From positions 1 to 23,948 of the forward strand of contig JBKHXU010000194.1 in the NCBI GenBank assembly GCA_046565865.1: 23,948 nucleotides of DNA, given 5' to 3'. The number at the start of each line of letters is the position of its first letter. Positions within the stretch are counted from its first letter, which is position 1. The notes under the pieces were generated by a model, which did not search any database, was not told where the DNA came from, and saw nothing but the letters and a program-made list of their open reading frames with translations. This document shows positions 22,201-23,948 of this stretch, in pieces. The position numbers were made by a program, and so were the translations under genes. The DNA comes from JBKHXU01 sp046565865. Lineage in GTDB: Bacteria > Pseudomonadota > Gammaproteobacteria > Acidiferrobacterales > Sulfurifustaceae.

Positions 22201-22818
22201 CTAGCGCTTGTCGCCGTAGAGATACGGATTGAGGCTCGGGTCGTTGTACATCTTGAACTGGCGATACACCTTGAAGTAAGCGGCGCCGCGCGCCACGTCG
22301 CGCAGCAGCACCTGCAAACAGTTCTGCAGGTCGGCGCGTTGTTCCTGCAATACCCGATGCTTGGCGGCACAGCGCTCGACGTGTTCGACGCCGGCGTCGG
22401 TGCGCTGGCGCTGTTTGTCCATGTGATACAGCTTCAGGCTCAAAATGGACAGCCGGTCGATGATCGACCCGGCGGTCTCGCTGTTCTGGCGCGCATCGGG
22501 GAGCCGCGCGACGCCGGCCGCCCGCTGTAGCAGGCATTCGTCTATCTTTTCGATCGCATCCTGACGTCGCTGGTTGTAGCCGTCGATCGCGCGCTTGTTG
22601 GCCGCGATCAATTCATCGCCGACGTCGAGGCGGCGCGCCTGGTCCTCTTCGTCCCACAACAGGCAATTGTTTCGGTGGTTGAGCTCGATGTAGTGCCATA
22701 GCCCGTCATTAAATCGTGCCGGGGCCGTTTTTGCCCACCGATCGGTGGTCACGCACGCGTCGTGAAATTCGCTGATCGCAGTCGGTTTAACGTCTTCGAA
22801 CATAGTTGTGCTCGTCAT
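22201..22818 (-). CDS. DUF4254 family protein
   Basis: A 205-residue, mostly helical, cytoplasmic protein of the DUF4254 family. The ISEFHDACVTTDRW, LWHYIELNHRNNCLLWDEEDQARRLDV, IDGYNQRRQDAIEKIDE and ETAGSIIDRLSILSLKLYHM segments belong to it, with the last being a recognisable signature. Function is unknown; the family occurs beside LPS and polysaccharide glycosyltransferase genes, as here. The start overlaps the stop of the upstream GT9 gene (ATGA), so the two are coupled. A second in-frame ATG lies five codons in. The gene is convergent with the GT2 gene, 16 bases apart; an ACTAGCGC direct repeat lies in the gap. Confidence 0.88.
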   Translation of the reverse strand: MTSTTMFEDVKPTAISEFHDACVTTDRWAKTAPARFNDGLWHYIELNHRNNCLLWDEEDQARRLDVGDELIAANKRAIDGYNQRRQDAIEKIDECLLQRAAGVARLPDARQNSETAGSIIDRLSILSLKLYHMDKQRQRTDAGVEHVERCAAKHRVLQEQRADLQNCLQVLLRDVARGAAYFKVYRQFKMYNDPSLNPYLYGDKR

Positions 22819-23903
22819 AAACTGGCGGCGCCATCCTGCCGGCGCGCCGGGAAACCGGTGGCGCGCGCGAGCCGCTCAAACGCACCCACTGCGTCGTCGA
22901 CACTGATGTCGGCCGCGCGCCGGCTCGGCGGCTGCAACAACTCGTGCGCCACCCCCCACGGCCGCCAGTGCGTCGCATCGGTATCGCCGAAGAAACAGAG
23001 TATCGGCTTGTTCAAACCGGCGGCAATGTGCATCGCGCCGCCGTCGCTGGTTATTACCAAGTCGCACAAGGACAGATCGGCAATGAGCTGACTCAGCGGT
23101 CCCATCGGGTATGCCACGACCGGCAGGTGAGGTAGCGCATCCTTGATCCTCGCGGCGCTTGCATCGTCGCCCGGGTGACGCGGGTTGGCCGCATCCCCCG
23201 GCGCCCATAGGAGCAGGAACACTCCGCCGTATCTCGGGTGCAGCCGGCGAATCAGTTCGATGTACTTCTCATCAGGCCAGCGATTGGAAGGCTTGCGAGT
23301 GCTGACATGAACACCGATCACGCGCTCGCCCGCGAATCCTTGCGCGCGTAGGCGCCCGCGGGCGCGCTCGACCTCGGCGGGATCGGCGACGACCCGCGCC
23401 GGCGGCGGCACGCCATCGATCCCGAGCGGCTGCAACAAGCGGAACACCGCCTGCACCTGGTGCACGGTCTGCGGATCGGGCGCAACGCCGACATCGATCA
23501 ACCGCGAGCGCGCGTCACCGGGCGCGGTATAACCGATGACGTGGCGTACGCCCAGCCAACGCGCGAGGCGGGCAATGCGCGGCTGAAACGCCGCGCCGGC
23601 CAGGATTGCATAGTCGAACCGCTCGCGCCGCAACCGCCACAATGTGCGCATGCGCCCGATCAGCAGCGGCAAAGCCGCGGCGGCGCCGCGGTGCTTGAGC
23701 TTGGTATAGCAATAGATCGCGTCCGGTACCGGATGGTGATCGATAACAGCGGTGTTGTAACTTGTCACCAAGACGGCGATGCGCGCGCCCGGGTATCGCG
23801 CCCGCAACGCCTGCAACAGCGGCGTCGTGCACACCAGGTCGCCGATGTTGTCGCGGCGAATAACGAGGATGCGCGGCGCCCCTGTTGACTCAAGAGTATG
23901 CAT
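22815..23903 (-). CDS. Family-9 glycosyltransferase (heptosyltransferase-like)
   Basis: A 362-residue GT9 protein related to ADP-heptose:LPS heptosyltransferases. It has the N-terminal ILVIRRDNIGDLVCTTPLLQALRARYPGARI, IGVHVSTRKPSNRWPDEKY in the middle, and CDLVITSDGGAMHIAAGLNKPILCFFGDTDATHWRPWG, which carries the donor-binding D-G-G-x-x-H pattern. The RRDNIGD start and SNRWPDEKY differ from WaaC and WaaF, so it is probably a different GT9 enzyme acting further out in the core. It is followed in the same direction by the DUF4254 gene with a four-base overlap. The final 45 bases of the window (23904-23948) hold nothing I can identify. Confidence 0.88.
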   Translation of the reverse strand: MHTLESTGAPRILVIRRDNIGDLVCTTPLLQALRARYPGARIAVLVTSYNTAVIDHHPVPDAIYCYTKLKHRGAAAALPLLIGRMRTLWRLRRERFDYAILAGAAFQPRIARLARWLGVRHVIGYTAPGDARSRLIDVGVAPDPQTVHQVQAVFRLLQPLGIDGVPPPARVVADPAEVERARGRLRAQGFAGERVIGVHVSTRKPSNRWPDEKYIELIRRLHPRYGGVFLLLWAPGDAANPRHPGDDASAARIKDALPHLPVVAYPMGPLSQLIADLSLCDLVITSDGGAMHIAAGLNKPILCFFGDTDATHWRPWGVAHELLQPPSRRAADISVDDAVGAFERLARATGFPARRQDGAASL

Positions 23904-23948
23904 GGATTCGGAAGCGCCTCTGACTACGTAGTCGTTTCGCGTCGAGTG

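Overview
The window is a dense, GC-rich (roughly 60-65% by eye), chromosome-like stretch from a Gram-negative proteobacterium, most likely a gammaproteobacterium. Evidence: Kdo transferase and heptosyltransferase genes of LPS inner-core synthesis, YrfG-type nucleotidase, CysQ, CysC, MetA, a thiC gene behind a TPP riboswitch, and several outer-membrane beta-barrel proteins. Four rhodanese genes plus cysQ, cysC and metA give a sulfur-handling flavour, compatible with a sulfur-oxidising lineage, but that is inference. No phage, insertion sequence, CRISPR, tRNA or rRNA was recognised.

Layout. 1-1.07 kb: tag (3-methyladenine glycosylase) and an exported cupin, overlapping. 1.08-3.34 kb, minus strand: thioesterase, exported double-rhodanese and cysQ, tightly packed. 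3.39-5.87 kb, plus: yrfG, cysC and an exported fusion of a small periplasmic domain to a beta-barrel. 5.9-6.34 kb, minus: YkgJ-like Cys-cluster protein. 6.48-8.40 kb, plus: a P-loop ATPase two bases upstream of metA, ending at a bidirectional terminator shared with a minus-strand exported double-rhodanese (8.44-9.27 kb).

9.27-13.17 kb is the most unusual part. Two paralogous, unrecognised exported proteins (9601-10185 and 12696-13166) share a signal peptide, a YxARAIGxP-like motif, a PDLPxLGT motif, one hydrophobic segment, a Gly-rich stretch and an acidic-then-basic tail. Between them lie a small outer-membrane barrel gene (10426-10944), pdxH and a BrkB/YihY-type membrane protein. The barrel gene is preceded by a near-consensus sigma-54 promoter, then a class-I cyclic-di-GMP (GEMM) riboswitch, then a hairpin that can enclose its ribosome binding site and start codon. 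The pairing options suggest c-di-GMP turns translation off.

13.2-17.0 kb: an FBT/MFS-type transporter, convergent with a single-domain rhodanese whose terminator lies inside the transporter's coding region, then thiC with its TPP riboswitch and a candidate promoter. 17.1-18.5 kb, plus: a PIMT-like methyltransferase, rhodanese and NTF2/SnoaL-like protein in one tight operon, ending at a perfect bidirectional terminator facing a small barrel gene. 19.2-23.9 kb is an LPS core island: waaA and waaC (minus), a family-2 glycosyltransferase (plus), then a DUF4254 protein and a family-9 glycosyltransferase (minus, overlapping). All assignments rest on reading the sequence and family knowledge; no database search was run.
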